Counted from the stretch's first letter, positions 1 through 12,587 are shown. The stretch: 64,000 bases of DNA from Sphaerosporella brunnea (GCA_008704415.1 VXIS01000002.1:124001-188000); one strand, 5' to 3'. The notes: generated from the sequence alone by a model not told the origin. Made by a program: numbers and translations.

Positions 1-745
1 TGTAGATAAAAGCCGTAATGTTTAAGATGCCCCTGCCTGTCTGCGACCTGAAATATCCTCTGTGCCCCTAAGCTTAAGATTTCGTGATGTCCAAAATATC
101 CCGAGTGCATGCTGCAGGTAATGGCAGGCAAGAGTGATAATTCTCATTCAACCAGCCGAGTTGAACGAAGGACAGTTGGGACAGAGCTTACCTTTCTTGC
201 TTGCATAAAAAGTTGTCTTTGATCACATCCCTCAATTGACCCTTTAAAATCGATACTGGTTTTGATGTTGTGGTAGTGGCGAAGTGATTATGAAAGTGCT
301 GGTTGCAATACTACGTCGAGGTTCGCTCACTGAGGATCACTCGGTCGCAGATATGTCGGTCACCACTGACAGACGTGACTGATCGTGACTGACCGGTCAG
401 TGACCGCGCCCCGTCAGCAAACAAGAACGCCGCAGAACGCCATGAGCTAGAAAGAATGACTCATCCGGCAATTCGGTCTTTTGGAGACGGACTGCCTCAC
501 TATGACGTCTCGCTTCCATGACCGGTCGCGATGGTCGCGGGGCGTCACTAACCGTCATTCGACTTCCCCCGTCGTAGAGTTTTGAGACACCCTTATATCA
601 ATCGTCTCCAAACAATTAGAACTCTCAACTACCAGCCAGTCACTTAACCAAATCGATATCCACACGATAATCAAAATAAGCACCAAAACAATCAAGGTTT
701 TCATTTCAATCGCAGAGAACAAAGGATATCCTACAACGCATCCGC
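1..745. other. Intergenic region downstream of HEM3; TGAC/GTCA-rich
   Basis: No coding region is visible on either strand. The stretch from about 340 to 560 is dense in TGAC, GTCA and CGGTCA words and contains a perfect 14-bp palindrome (ACTGACCGGTCAGT, 388-401). A similar TGAC-rich composition returns at 19460-19930. No terminal repeats or target duplications could be recognised. Confidence 0.5.
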
Positions 746-1938
746 CTAGGCGTGGACAATGCTCTCTTCCATCTGCTCGACCAAGACAACGCTCTCGCTC
801 TCCTGCTCCGCCTCATCGGCCTGCGAAGCCCTGGCGGCAGCCTGAGCTGCACTCTCCCGCTTTTCGGCCTCCTTAGCCAGCTTGTCCGCCTCGATCTTCT
901 TTAGAATGGGAGTAGCACCCAGCTCCACCAGCTTCTGAGCCACCGCACGTCCAAACGTCTCTGCTTCCTCCTGATTAGACACAGCAGCGCACTCGTCGGC
1001 TTCCACCACCTGGGCGCCGTCAACGCTGCTGACGCGGGCCAGCATCCGCAGCTGGCCGTCGGACTCCCAGGAAGTCTTGACGCCAATCGGCACGCTGCAG
1101 CCACCTTCTAGCGTCCGCAAAAGCGATCTCTCCGCCCAGCAGGCCTTGGCAGTGGGTCCGTGGTTCATGCCGCTCGCGGCAAGCAATTCCATGACCTTTT
1201 CGTCACCATCTCTGGTCTCAATGCCGATGGCACCCTGTCCAACCGCATGCAACACCTCAGGCGCATCCAGATATTGAGTGATGCGGTGTCCCAGTCCCAG
1301 TCGCAACAAACCGGCCGAGGCAAGGATCAGAGCATCGTAGTCAATGGCGCAGTTAGGGTCTTCTCCGTCCAGCTTGCGGAGACGACTGGGCACGTTGCCA
1401 CGACAGTCGACGAGTGTAATGTGAGGGAACAAACGTTGGACTTGAGCCATGCGACGCACAGAGGAGGAACCGACTATGGCGCCGGCGGGGAGGTTTGCTA
1501 GGCAGGTGTACGGCTTGCCGGCACGGGCGACGAAGGCGTCACGCGGGTCTTCGCGCTCAAGGATCGCGGCGAGGTGACAAGATGGGGGAAGCTGGGTAGG
1601 CATATCTGTCCCAACCACATCGATCAGCGCCGCTCACCGAAGTACAAAAAGAATTCATGGAGACTACCCTTGAGTGAGTGCACAACCACATCAACCTTAT
1701 GTTCCCACAGCAGAACCTCCAGTTCCTGCGTCCACAGCGACTTCGCCTCCATTTGGTGCAGCGGCACCACAAGGTTCTTGTCGCCGGCGGTCTTAATGGC
1801 CTCAATTGTGATCTCGAGGTCGGGAAACGCTGCCAGCAGGTGCTGTCGCACGATCTCGGTCTGGGCCATCGCCAACACGCTTGACCGCGTGCCCAGCACT
1901 ATCGAGCGTGGTCTCTGACCGGCGGACAGACGCGACAT
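746..1938 (-). CDS. HEM3: Porphobilinogen deaminase (hydroxymethylbilane synthase)
   Basis: Joins four porphobilinogen molecules into hydroxymethylbilane in haem synthesis (cytosol). There are two exons, 1938-1668 and 1605-746, with a 62-nt intron (GTAGTC...GGGACAG) that splits the Asp codon of the conserved HSLKDMPTQLP motif. Reading through the intron would break this motif, which supports the splice. The product is 376 aa, normal for the family. Visible landmarks are the N-terminal LGTRSS-LAMAQTE segment, GTSSVRR-like GSSSVRRMAQ, and GGCSVPIG near residue 260, whose Cys should carry the dipyrromethane cofactor. The C-terminal 50 residues are a charged, Glu/Ala-rich tail beyond the catalytic fold. 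An in-frame ATG upstream (2019) would add a hydrophobic extension of 27 residues. I chose the downstream ATG because the family begins just before the LGTR motif. The gene is divergent from TIM50. Confidence 0.93.
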
Positions 1939-2398
1939 GATCGCCGCGTAGAGGTAGGCGATGAGGTAGGACAGCATTTGCGGTGGCGTGGGGGGGAGCG
2001 GGGCAACGTGCTTAACCAAAAGGATGGCGGGTGAGTCTGTGGCTTAACGGAGGTTCTTCTCGTCCGGGAAAAAGCCATGACGAGGAAGAAGAACAAAAAG
2101 GAAGGAAGAGTTCCCTGTATTTCTATGCGGTTGTTTTCGTCCAGGCAATTTATTTTTCTCTTTCTCGTCTTCGCCGCAAGCTCAGCCAGCACCGCCACAG
2201 TCCACGGGTTCACGGAATGTGACACGCCAAGGCACCAGCCATCAAGCTGCCGCGAACTTTTTTTGACTCGAGAAGGAGAAGCCCATCAGCCATCAGCCGA
2301 TTGAGCGTCATCCACTCAAAGATAGACCTCGAGGCGAATACTCCTCCACCTACACGACCTCAACACCACCACCGCCACTTCAATCGTTCACAGACAAA
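1939..2398. promoter_or_regulatory. Shared divergent promoter region HEM3 / TIM50
   Basis: A 460-bp interval separates the HEM3 and TIM50 start codons, so it must hold both promoters and both leaders. No TATA box stands out. CT/CA-rich runs precede the TIM50 ATG (2340-2398), as is common for fungal leaders. Assignment is by position only. Confidence 0.5.
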
Positions 2399-3796
2399 AT
2401 GCTCTGCCGGACTGTCCTTCGTTCTCTCGCTGCCGCTGCCCCGCGCGTCCCACTCGCAGCTGCTGTCGCTACAGCTACACCCCACCTTGTCCATTCCCGC
2501 GCATATTCACAGAAAAACGACAACCCGCCACCAGCGTCAGACGGTGTTCCCCCCAGCAGCGATCCCGCCGCCTCTCCCGCCGAACAACCCTTTTCTCCTA
2601 AGGATGCATCTGGCAAAACTTCACGCCCTCGACCTAAGGGCGACGGTCTTCCCCGCAGTGCTTACGTCTCCTCTTCCGACCGTCGACGCAATGCCATAGC
2701 CTCATACTCTGGATACGCCGCGTTGTTGGGTCTGATTGGCGGCACGATCTACTTCGCTCGGGAATTCGACGAGGAGGAGGCAAAAGCACACCCCAACATT
2801 GGAAAGGGCTGGAACAACTGGTATGCCCGAATTCAGGCCAGAAAAGACGATTTCCTTTCCTTCTACAACGAGCCGCCGTTCCCGAAGCTTTTGCCCGACC
2901 CCGTTGCGGATTACCAGCGTCCTTACACTCTGGTGATAAGCCTGGAGGACCTCATGATCCATTCTAGCTGGTCTCGAGAACACGGATGGCGCACAGCAAA
3001 GCGTCCGGGTCTGGATTACTTCCTTGCTTACCTGTTCCAGTACTACGAGATCGTTGTGTTCACGAACGAGCCCGAGGCTATGGCGGCCCCGATCATCCAG
3101 AAGGTTGACCAGCAGCCGGGATACATCATGTACCCTCTCTTCCGCGCCCACACGCGGTACGTGGACGGAAAGTACGTGAAGGACCTCAATTACCTGAATC
3201 GCGACCTGAGCAAGGTCGTCATGCTGGAGACCAACCCAGATGCGTGGTCCGCGAATCCCGACAACACCGTCAAGCTTGCTCCTTGGAAGGGTGACAAGAA
3301 CGACCGCGAGCTCGTCGCATTGATCCCTTTCTTAGAGTACCTCGCCGCTATGGGTGTGAAGGATGTCAGGCCTATTATCAAGGACTTTGACGGCAAGCAC
3401 ATCCCGACCGAGTTCGCCCGGCGAGAAGAGCTGATCCGCGAGCAACTCCGAAAGGAGCTCGGACAGAACGGGGGGAAGAAAAAGGGACCTCCTAACTGGG
3501 TGCTCGGCATATTGGGCATGAAACCGAAAGACGAGGATGAGGATGTCAAGACTTTCATGGACTTGGCCAGAGAGAGGGGCCAGCAAAACTACCTAGAGAC
3601 TCAGAAGCATCTTGCTGAGCACAAGGAGGAGTTGATGAGGGAACAGGAGAAGGCTGAAAAGGAAATGGCCGAGCAGATGAAGACCAGTTTGAGTAAGATC
3701 TTTACTGAGGTAAATTATACCCGTTTTCAGCGTTGACGCGGACGAGTGCTAACTGGTTTGATACAGGGTCTGCCAAAGCCGCCTAGCCAGGTGTAA
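2399..3796 (+). CDS. TIM50: Mitochondrial import inner membrane translocase subunit Tim50
   Basis: Receptor of the TIM23 complex that receives presequence proteins as they emerge from the TOM complex. Exons are 2399-3709 and 3767-3796. The 57-nt intron has a GTAAAT donor, a TGCTAAC branch site (3747-3753) and a TACAG acceptor. The last exon encodes only nine residues (GLPKPPSQV), and without the splice a false C-terminus NYTRFQR would be read. The product is 446 aa. Residues 1-40 form an Arg/Ala-rich presequence. One membrane segment lies near residues 102-120. The FCP1/NIF-like domain follows (YTLVISLEDL, RTAKRPGLDYF, VVFTNEP). The phosphatase DxDx motif is degenerate (SLEDL), as in other Tim50 proteins. 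A charged coiled coil closes the protein. Confidence 0.94.
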
Positions 3797-4208
3797 ATTT
3801 TGGGATGGTTGATTGTACAAAATAAATGTGTGGCTTTGTCTCTACTGTAATCTAGGATTTGGGAAACGAGTCGTAGGTTTATTATCTTGGTGTTGGGTTG
3901 GGGTTGTTTTCTTTTACCGCTTGGTTCGTTTGCAATCGCTTTACTCCACTCGATGACGCATGTGGGTGGATGGATGCGGCGGGACCATATGTATTCTATT
4001 GAGTTGAATCACGGTTGAGCATTCATGTTCGCTTTCCGCATCCCATCTCTTTTGCCCTCCACCGAGTGACTGGCTGTGACGATTGCTGTTGAAAGGGTTG
4101 TATGGGGACAGAAAAATTGAATACTTTTCCCATTTGCAAAGTATAAAGTACAAACAAACCCCCAGAACGCCAAATGAAAACATCGTTATCCACCTCCACC
4201 CTCTCCAT
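3797..4208. other. Convergent 3' regions of TIM50 and IMP3
   Basis: A 412-bp interval lies between the stop codons of two convergent genes. AATAAA-like words occur just after the TIM50 stop (ACAAAATAAATG, 3819-3830). Nothing else is recognised. Confidence 0.4.
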
Positions 4209-4857
4209 CTAAGCCAACAAATCAAAATCATCCACCTCATTCCGATACTTCATGATATGGCCCTTGATCTTGCTTCCCTCGACCCAAGTAACAAAGTCCT
4301 CCAAATTCCTTGTAACACAAAACGCCGGATCGGTAACAACCTCAGGGCCGACTCTAACATGACCCTGTTCCACCATCTTGACAGCGGCCTTAACATTCTC
4401 GGCCATCCTCAGCCGAGTCATAACAACCGGTAAACGCCGACGACAGATCGCGGCAACGGTGACTTTATTCTCGACATCACTCATTTTTGTTTTCTGTGCC
4501 AGAATCCCCATTGTGTGCAGTTTTTCGAGGAGGAGCGACTCGTGCCGTCGACGCACTGGGTCGGAGGGTGGAAGCAGCGCAAGCCGGTACGCCAGCTGCC
4601 GGATCGATCCGCAGAGCTTGTTGTATTTGTAGTAGGTGGACGGATCTTGGATGTGGTAGCGCCGCATCACGTCGTGGTCCCGGTGCTTGTTGTCGGATTT
4701 CCACTCAAGGAAATCGACCTTGCGGAGGAGCCTGCGGAGACTGGTTCAGCCGGCAACTCGAATGACGTCTAGTGACAGCTCTCATCTTGAGAGACTGACT
4801 TTGGGAAGGAGGTGGGGGGACGTACTTCGACTCATGATGCTTGAGCTTGCGGACCAT
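4209..4857 (-). CDS. IMP3: U3 small nucleolar ribonucleoprotein Imp3
   Basis: Nucleolar partner of Mpp10 and Imp4 in the U3 snoRNP, needed for 18S rRNA processing. Exons are 4857-4826 ([11 protein letters not shown]) and 4731-4209. The 94-nt intron has a GTACGT donor and a CCGCAG acceptor. The join restores the invariant KVDFLEW segment. The product is 184 aa, matching the yeast protein length. The S4 RNA-binding domain spans roughly residues 105-170 ([40 protein letters not shown]), and the end DDFDLLA matches the family. The start is fixed by the conserved [10 protein letters not shown]-terminus. Confidence 0.96.
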
Positions 4858-5407
4858 GGTTGCGGCGTTGTGGGTAATGGTTTTGGTCGCGCAACGTTGG
4901 AGGTTGAGGGCGAAATCTTGGCATGCACATGTGTAAAGTGGCGCAGTCACTGAGCCACTGCACGGTACTTCGAGGTTGGCATGAATCGAGTGCTGTTCAG
5001 TGAGTCAATGTTGAGATAAGCACTCTTGATGCAGCCAGCCTCTCCACATGCCTCTCCACCTCCCACCTCAGTCCTACCCCGACGGTGGGGTATAGGTAGC
5101 ATCGCTCCCAAATGCCTTCAACCGTTCTCTCTTCTCTCATCACCCCGATGTCTCTTCAATCTTGAAGTTTGCTTGACAAACACCATTGACAACCTCCAGG
5201 CTCTACATCAGCTCGTCTCAAACTAAAAATCTCTTACAACGGCTTCAGCCTGTACGAGCAGTTTAAAAATTGTTTCTGATACCTACCGCATGGACCACAG
5301 ACACAACAAACAAAAGGTAGCTGAACCTTTCTCCGTTGCCGTTCTTACAGACCGATCATCACTTCTACTTCATCAAATTTTTGTTAGTATTCTTTACTGC
5401 AAGGGTA
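4858..5407. other. Intergenic region upstream of IMP3
   Basis: Contains the IMP3 promoter by position. The only other observation is that the interval ends at the TA dinucleotide (5406-5407) that flanks the MITE-like element. No gene is seen. Confidence 0.4.
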
Positions 5408-5779
5408 CTGTATTATCCCGGTAATAAGGCAATCTCACCGGCGCCGAAGTATACTGACACATGTACCGTTCAGCGGGCAGTGAAGCTGGATGGGAAGTGT
5501 TTTGACGCGAGCTGGAGTGGGAAGCCGTGATGTGAAAAGTCAAAAAGACGTCAATGCGACGAAGACGCTGGAGACAAGGTGGAGACGGGGAAGAGCGAGC
5601 GCTCAGCGGTCTCCATCTCCCCGCTCTGTTTGAGGTTTTACTGATCACCACCGGTCGAGCACTGTCCAAGCACGTCGCTTCCGACCGCCTCTCACACAGC
5701 TTCACTGCCCACTGAACGGTACGTGTAAGTATATATACTTCGGCGCCGGCGAAATTGCCTTATTACCGGGATAATGCGG
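5408..5779. mobile_element. MITE-like element, copy A (372 bp, TA-flanked)
   Basis: The left end starts CTGTATTATCCCGGTAATAA and the right end is its near-perfect inverse complement (CCGCATTATCCCGG read inward). Both ends are flanked by TA (5406-5407 and 5780-5781). Inverted similarity extends about 80 bp inward through a GCCGGCGCCGAAGTATA block and a GTACCGTTCAG-GGGCAGTGAAGCTG block. No transposase is encoded. The core (about 5490-5690) is the same sequence as the core of copy C at 44496-44873, but in the opposite orientation. TA flanks and long terminal inverted repeats suggest mobilisation by a Tc1/mariner-type transposase, which is an inference. Confidence 0.85.
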
Positions 5780-7322
5780 TATGTCTTAATACCAGTCATG
5801 TTCACTAGGTATGAGATTAAAACCTCTATTCTAGGCACTGCAATTCGGTCAACTCGTTCTGGTTGTCAAGTATAAACAGCCTGAGGGCTTCTGGTGTTTG
5901 GTCCCACAAAAAGATTAACTCCTAAACGCAACTCCGAAAATCACTCTAGTTCAGCGTGTGCAAAGTGAAGGCCCTGCGTTCAGCTCATCCAAATGTTACC
6001 ACACTGTTGTGTCAGAGATACACGGAAGACTGGGAAACGACCATTATGCAGCCGCACATAAGAATCTCCCACGGCTCGATGAGAGCAAGATGGCCCATCG
6101 CCTTCATTATGTAATCACTGGACACACAATTAGTGTGATGTAGGGAAATTTGGCAGTATTAACACTGCGGGAGATAGAGCGAAGTACTCTATGTTCTGCT
6201 GGCATCCACGGGGCTGTGGTCAAGGAGATATTGGCTCGTCACGCCGCTCGTGGGTACTGAGTTGGCTTTGGGACAGGCATCAGGTCTAGAATTGCGCTGG
6301 ATGACAAGCTTCACCGTTGAGTGGTTGCGAAATAGTCTTCTTGGAGGAAAGTGAATATCCTCGGTGTCTCGAATCGAGCCGAGCGGGTTTTTGATTCTGC
6401 ACGAGTGGTATAAACACACGACATCATTCGGTCCGCACCGTGCAAGCCCTCAAAAGTCTAACCTCAATTCCCGGCATGAAAAAACGCCCCTCTTCATAAC
6501 GTTAAGCGCAGTCGTGAAGAAAAAAAGAACACAAGAACACCGATCCCATGCCTCTCAAGCTTAAGGAGAAGAACGCTATCATAATACAATTTTATCATCC
6601 AAAGACAAGGAAAACTAAGAAGCATACAATTCATTGTCAAAAGAGAAGCAAAAGCAAAGCACAAAAACACCGCCGCCGCCGCCGAACGACCAAATCCAGT
6701 ACATAAAAAATACATGAAAAAGGAAAAACCCCAAACGAAAAGATGATCCCATCCGCCCATAGATACCAAGGAAACAACCAAAAAATACAGACGTTGCACA
6801 CAAAAGGAAAAAATATTTTACCCCAGGTATATACCCCTAGCCATGGCCGCCGCCTTTTCCCAATATCCAAACACCCCCAACCGACCAGCCAACAAAGGAA
6901 AACGCATCAAAGAATGCTAAACAGCCAGCCATCAAAAAACATAAACACGAAGTGAAGGCATACTACAAAGAACAAGAAAAACGCGGCACAAGTACACATG
7001 CTCACAACATCACAGGAGGATCTGAAAGCAAAAGGACACACAGGATATCATCAGCAACACTAAATCACTCGTTCAAACCTTTTCACGCTCGAAGCTCGAG
7101 TTCTCCTCGCCCCATAAAATGACACCCTCTCTCCCTAGGGGAGAGGACTCAACCTCTCACGCATAAGCATACCAACAGCGGCAAGCAAACGGTATTAGCT
7201 GCAAGAAAGAAGAGTGTTGAAGAAAGCGAAGATGGTGATAGGATGTCGGTAGGATTTGAATAATATCTGGCAGGATGCATGGGAGAGTTGCCGTGTTGAA
7301 TGGCTGAGGAAGGGCGGATCTT
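5780..7322. other. Intergenic region downstream of the C2H2 factor gene
   Basis: No convincing coding sequence. The right part (about 6560-7320) probably includes the 3' untranslated region of the minus-strand transcription factor. The stretch 6600-6960 is A-rich on the plus strand. Short open frames here have no recognisable motif. Confidence 0.4.
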
Positions 7323-10300
7323 TTAATTCTGGAGCGGCACGACACTGCGGGTTCGCGTGTCCATGTGGTCAGCCTGAGCACGGAGTGCCTGCGCCATCAG
7401 ACGAGTAGCTGCTTCATCGTTAGCTAATATCAAATTGGAAGTCGGGAAGCTCATTCTCACCTGGCCAAATGACAGCCTGCTCAAGGAGGTAGGCGCTAAC
7501 TCTCAGCACAGTCGGGCCGAGACCGCTGTTGAGAACAAATGGGTGGTCTGTCCGCGGCAGCTCCATCGAAACTTTTGATTCGGCGGTCTGCAACATGTCC
7601 CGCACCTTGCCCAACAACTTCCGATCCTCCGGCTCCAGAATCATCAATGCCTCCAGGCTGTCCAGGTCACAATGTTCCGTGGTCATGAGTCCCATGTACG
7701 GAGCCACACGGTTCTGAACGGTTGCGATCCACTCAGCTAGTACCTGAGCACAATCAAATGTGCACAGCGCAGATTGAATGGGAAGTTCACGGCACAACTC
7801 TTGGCTCGCGGCGTATGATGTCGTCTTTGAAGTGCACAGGGTATCCGACATAGCCAGGGAATCAGCCGCATAGAAGGCCGCCTTCCGTAGGTGTTTCTCC
7901 CGTTTCGAGTAAGCAGAACCAAGACCAGCGTTATAGCTGTGCTGATTTGACATCATGTGGATGGCACTGGGTTCGTATCGGGGGAGTTCAGGCTCCACCT
8001 TGATCGGATGCAGACTGGGGGAAGGGGAGGGGGAACCCGGTGAGGACGGAGGAGAAATAGCATTTGAGAAGGAAGACTCTGATCGGGCTGAAATGGAAGA
8101 TGCTGAAGAAATAGGTGTGTTTTGTCCGTTTTCCCAACCTTTCGCAAGCTCCTCGGCCATTCCATCGAAGTCCCTAGCCCAGAAGTATTCCTTGGCCCTG
8201 CCGAGATCCACAAAGAGCCGAATGTATGCAAGGTCCAAAAGTGGGATGCAATCGGCGGAGAGTGTCCCCATGTTGAACGGATTCGGGCGCTCAATGCTGT
8301 GGTGAGGTGTGAGATACCACGCCGATTGCCATGCCTTCAGGCCCGGCTCAATGTGCGCGTGCATGGCTTCAGCCTCCTGAGAAGTCCAATGCCGTGCCTG
8401 ATTTCCCTGTCGAGTTTCCCAGATATATACATGCAGGGCACAGATCAACACCAGACATCCAAAAGTGCTAGGGACGATTCCATGTGGTGGGTATGGCGGG
8501 ATTCCAGAACCTTGCTGGCCGTTCGAAAAGTTCTGAAAGGAGTTGTGCTGACCGTACTGCTGCTGCTGATGCTGATGCCCTGCAGACAAAAGTCCGTTAA
8601 GGGCGTTTGCGAAGTTCGGCGCACTCTGCGAAGCGGCGATGAACCCTCCGTGTTTGCTCCAGGCACTGGCCGAAGGGGCTGTCCAAAATTCTTCGCTGCA
8701 GGGCAAATCCAAACGAATCTCGTTGTTGACGAGCTTCGGATCCTGGTTATGAGCTGCAACGAGCAGACTGGACAGGAAGTGGACGGCAAACAGCGTTCTC
8801 TTCCTTTCCTCGGCCAAAACCCAGTTCGACCACTCCACATTCTCGTCCGCCTCCACCTTAATCCCGAGACCGCACCATCCATCGCTTCCCAAGCTACCGC
8901 CGAAAGAAGACAGCTCCAAATCGGACATCTGAATATCGGCATCCTCCTGATTGTACGAGTTTGCAGAGGGCATCGATGTCGGCCGCGTCAAATTCGCTGC
9001 CCTTGCCAGCTGAACCAAAGTAGAAACGTGGTTCTGCGCAACCTCGCCAGCCATGCGGTCACCGCATTGAAGTCCGAAAATGACATTGAGGAGCATCGCC
9101 TGGACGAGCCAAACAGGAGTATCGGCTGCTTGTGAGCTTGTCGTGTGCAATCCGTTCGCCGCTGCACTGACCGCCGCCTTCCTCCGCTCCTCAATGAAAA
9201 TCTCGACCGTCTTCTTTGCTGCATCAAAGAGCTCGCCAGCAGCCTGCTGCTCGAATTCATAGAGCGCACCGACCGCCGCCATGGAAAGAACGAGGTACTC
9301 CCTTCCGTGGCTGCCGTTCTGTCCGTTGCCATGGTAGGACGGATCGAGTCTCAAGGTGGGAAGATGCAAGAAAGGTAGGTGAGGGTGAAAGAATCGAATG
9401 TAAGCGTCTACGTACCGCTGGAGGTCCTTCGTGTGCGGCAAGTTGATCCCTTGCTTCGGAAAGCTTGATTGAGTGCCTGTCGATTGCCTCCGAACATGCC
9501 CGTGGTGTCCTGGAACCCCAAATCCAGAATTTTGTACTAAAGTTGTTGCCAAAGCAGCCCTCGTGGTATCCGTGACCGACTCTGCAGCCGGAGAAAGCTG
9601 GTGTATCCCATTGCCGCCAAGTTGTGTAATTGAACCTGATGGAGAACCGTCGGTTGGCGTGCTTGCATACTGAGAGGAAAACAGTCGGTGCATCGCAGAA
9701 GGCTCAACCGACAATGGATCTGCTTTTTAAGATACGCCATCAGATATCTACACGAGAGGATTCTAATGATGGTATGGGATTGTACCAGGCGGCGGGGTAT
9801 CATTAAAGTTTGGTGTTCTAAAGTCAGAAAACGGCATCCCAGTGTTGTGCGCATTCATGTTCGTCTGCCACATGGGCTCGTTGAGCATTACTTCGCTGAT
9901 CGCGCCGCCAGACCCAGTGCTGAATGCACTTGGTGATGACTGATCAATAGGTTCGCCCATCATGCCTTGCCCCAGCATGTTCATCCATTCAAAGTCATCA
10001 TCAGCGTCATCGACAGAGTAGTAGGTAGAATCAACGCCGGAGTAAGAGGAATGCCCAAACGGTGATGTAGGAGATCCAATTGGTTGCTGTAGCGGCGACA
10101 TATTGAAGTGTAGCGCTGCAGGATTGACAGTATTGCCAAACAGGAAACCTTCAAGGTCGTCAAAAGCGGAAGCCGACATTATGCCGGCTGAGCGTGGCAT
10201 CATTCCACCTAGATCTAATGAAGAAATGGAGGTGTCAATCTTTGGCAGGCTGCGGTATCACTTTGTAAGCGCTCAAGGAGTACATCAATTGTCGTAATTC

Positions 10301-11159
10301 ATTAAAACCTACTTGGATTCACCATGGTGATTTGCGGAACTGAAACTCCCAATACCCATGTTTGCGATTCCAGGACCCCTGCTTGGGCCGCCCCTCCCAG
10401 CCTGATTCAAACTCATACTCCCAGAATTCGCAATCATACCCAGAGTGGAAGAGTCGATGTGAGCAATGGTATTGGCTCGCGGCCGGGCCCTCATGGTAGA
10501 AGCTCCGCCATCTCCGTTGCTGACCGGCGTGGCAGTGGCGTTGGACATGGAATTCTTGCGAACTCTTCCGGTGCTGGTAGTCGTCGTGACCGAGCTCGTG
10601 CTCTCCCTCCGGGAACCCGCCCGTGGGCGGCTACTAGGAGTCGCAGTCATGTGCAGCTTCTGCTGGTGGCGAAGCAAAAGATCACGGCGGGCAAAGCATC
10701 GTGTGCACTCAGGGCATTCGAATGGCTTCTCCTTGGTGTGAGATCGTTCGTGCCTCTTAAGATGTTCCAACCGAGCAAATGAGCGTTGGCAAGTCCCGCA
10801 GACGTGTGGTCTCGGTTTGTCGGTTTTGGGGGCCGGTTGCGGCTTTCCAGTTCCCGGTGATTGCGAGCCAACAGCTGCAATCCTTATTAGCCGCAGGGTA
10901 ACAATGAGAGTCTCCCGCTTCGATACCCGGGCCATGATTCGTTCGTAGGTAAGGAAATTGGAGGATGATTGGTATAAGATGAAACTGTAGAGTCACAAAG
11001 CATCGCCCTTTCGTTTGACCGCAATGGCCGGGGGAGCTTTTCATCGAAAAAAAAATAAGAGATAAAGTATTACGTACCGTTTGCAGTTGCTGCCGGAGGG
11101 TTGCTGGGCGACATCGGAGCACTGTCCTGTGCGGTTTCGCCGGCAGTTTCTGTAGCCAT
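7323..11159 (-). CDS. C2H2 zinc-finger protein with fungal-specific transcription factor domain (AmdX/Klf1-like)
   Basis: Five exons: 11159-11078, 10874-10313, 10249-9786, 9719-7461 and 7408-7323. All phases fit and give 1150 aa. Two C2H2 fingers lie near residues 48-100 ([12 protein letters not shown], then [24 protein letters not shown]). A basic Ser/Thr-rich linker follows, then a fungal_trans domain from about residue 465 ([18 protein letters not shown]), interrupted by a Gln-rich loop (HQQQQYG). This architecture is that of the AmdX/Klf1-type regulators. The target genes cannot be read from sequence. The last intron (7460-7409) has donor GTGAGA, branch TAGCTAAC and acceptor AAGCAG. It joins VIWP to [13 protein letters not shown], so the apparent stop at 7420 is intronic. 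The nuclear location is inferred. Confidence 0.87.
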
Positions 11160-11948
11160 TCTAATCGACTTGCACGAAGTGTGTCGAGTTCAAGCACTGT
11201 CCACTAACGAGGGCCGGTTCCTGAAACTCTGGAAGGTGATAGCGAGGATCGATATCGTCAGGAACAAGAGGCCAGGGCGTGGTAGGGCTCCGTTTTTTGC
11301 CGTATTGGAGAGGTAGTTTGCAACGTGGGTGATCCAGAGCAGCGAAGCTGCAAACTCAATGGAAGGGCGCGATGCGATGAATCCAATTCCTCGAACAGGG
11401 ACAGCTAAGATGCGTGGAGATGATCGCTTTCTACACAGCAAACAGGTATACATTAGCTGTCAAAAACACCTCAGTTGGCCGGTTGTCAAGGGAAATCTCT
11501 GCTAACCTTATTGCGTGTCTGACGTGGGACCTTTTCTGCCGTGTTTTCGTGTGGATGCGGCGCAACGGTGTGCAAAAAGGAAGAGTCGACTCACACAACA
11601 GGTCAAGCCAAAGTTTTAAAGCTTCGCCAACTGGGAGGCACCAGGAGGCACCGACGTGGTTTCGACCGTCCAGCCAGCAGCGGGAAGAACAACACGCGGG
11701 ACCCACTGAAGATCACCCCGTTGGCGATTCAGGGAGGCGTTGAGTTGGAGGAGAGAAGAGGAAGGGAGCGGCGTAAGCGGTGCTCGCAGGAAACGCGAAA
11801 GGCGCCGGAGTCGCAGCAGCTGTAGCTATATGCAACCGTTGGGTTTGGAAAGCTTCTTCGCTTTCCGTTTTTGTTTTTATCTTTATTTTTCTTTCGTCTC
11901 TCGCCGTTTGGAACGTTTTGTTCCTTGGGAGGTTTTTTTTGTTTTTGT

Positions 11949-12419
11949 GGGGGGGGGGGGGGGTAGGTTTGGTGCGGCCGTGTGTTTTGGGACCGTTGGA
12001 GAGCCGTTTTCGCCGAGAAGGAGGGGTAGTGGGGTTGAATTTAGGGGGGGGGGGGTATGGGATATCAAACAATGCCGCTCTCGAGATGCCTCAGTGCACT
12101 CTTCTGTCTGACACGGCTTTGGGAGAGGCCAAAGTCGGGACCGGACAGCTGAGGTATGAGGGCAAGTTTTTAGGAGGGAGGAGAGGGGGAGTGATGTATG
12201 GCGGGTTAGCAGCGGGTGGTTGGTTACTTTTGGCTACGAGATACTTACTACCTAGGCCTAGGGGAGGGGGGTCTGGTTATGGTGGGGGTGCTAGTTCACA
12301 CACAAACAGTGACGGTGTGCTGCACTACAATTCCCTACTACTGCAACTCCCCGGGTTAGGTGCTGGCCTGCAATGAAGGCTGGGGGGGGGGGGTTGGTGG
12401 TGGTGGTGGTGGTGGTGGG
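11949..12419. repeat. Three poly-G tracts and a (TGG)n microsatellite
   Basis: G-runs of 15 (11949-11963), 12 (12044-12055) and 12 (12382-12393) occur on the plus strand, the last followed by a TGG repeat to 12419. They sit 0.8-1.25 kb upstream of the C2H2 factor start codon. Long G tracts can fold as quadruplexes. This is potential only. Confidence 0.8.
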
Positions 12420-12587
12420 TGATTGCGAATTTCTTGTGACTAAGTTCAGCACCGGAAGTCTGCCGGTTCACCAGCAGACGAGCTTGTCGCGATAGGAGAG
12501 GTTAATGCACAGCGGAAGGGCTGTGCCACACGAACGGAATGGCCAGGTCACCAACAACAACTAATATAAACACCGGCAAGGGCGGTG

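Noticed and set aside
7420..7460. C-terminus [14 protein letters not shown] of the C2H2 factor
   Set aside because: Intron readthrough. A consensus branch site and acceptor lie within it and a phase-matched exon follows.
8122..9135. 337-codon plus-strand frame
   Set aside because: Antisense to the main exon of the C2H2 factor. No motif.
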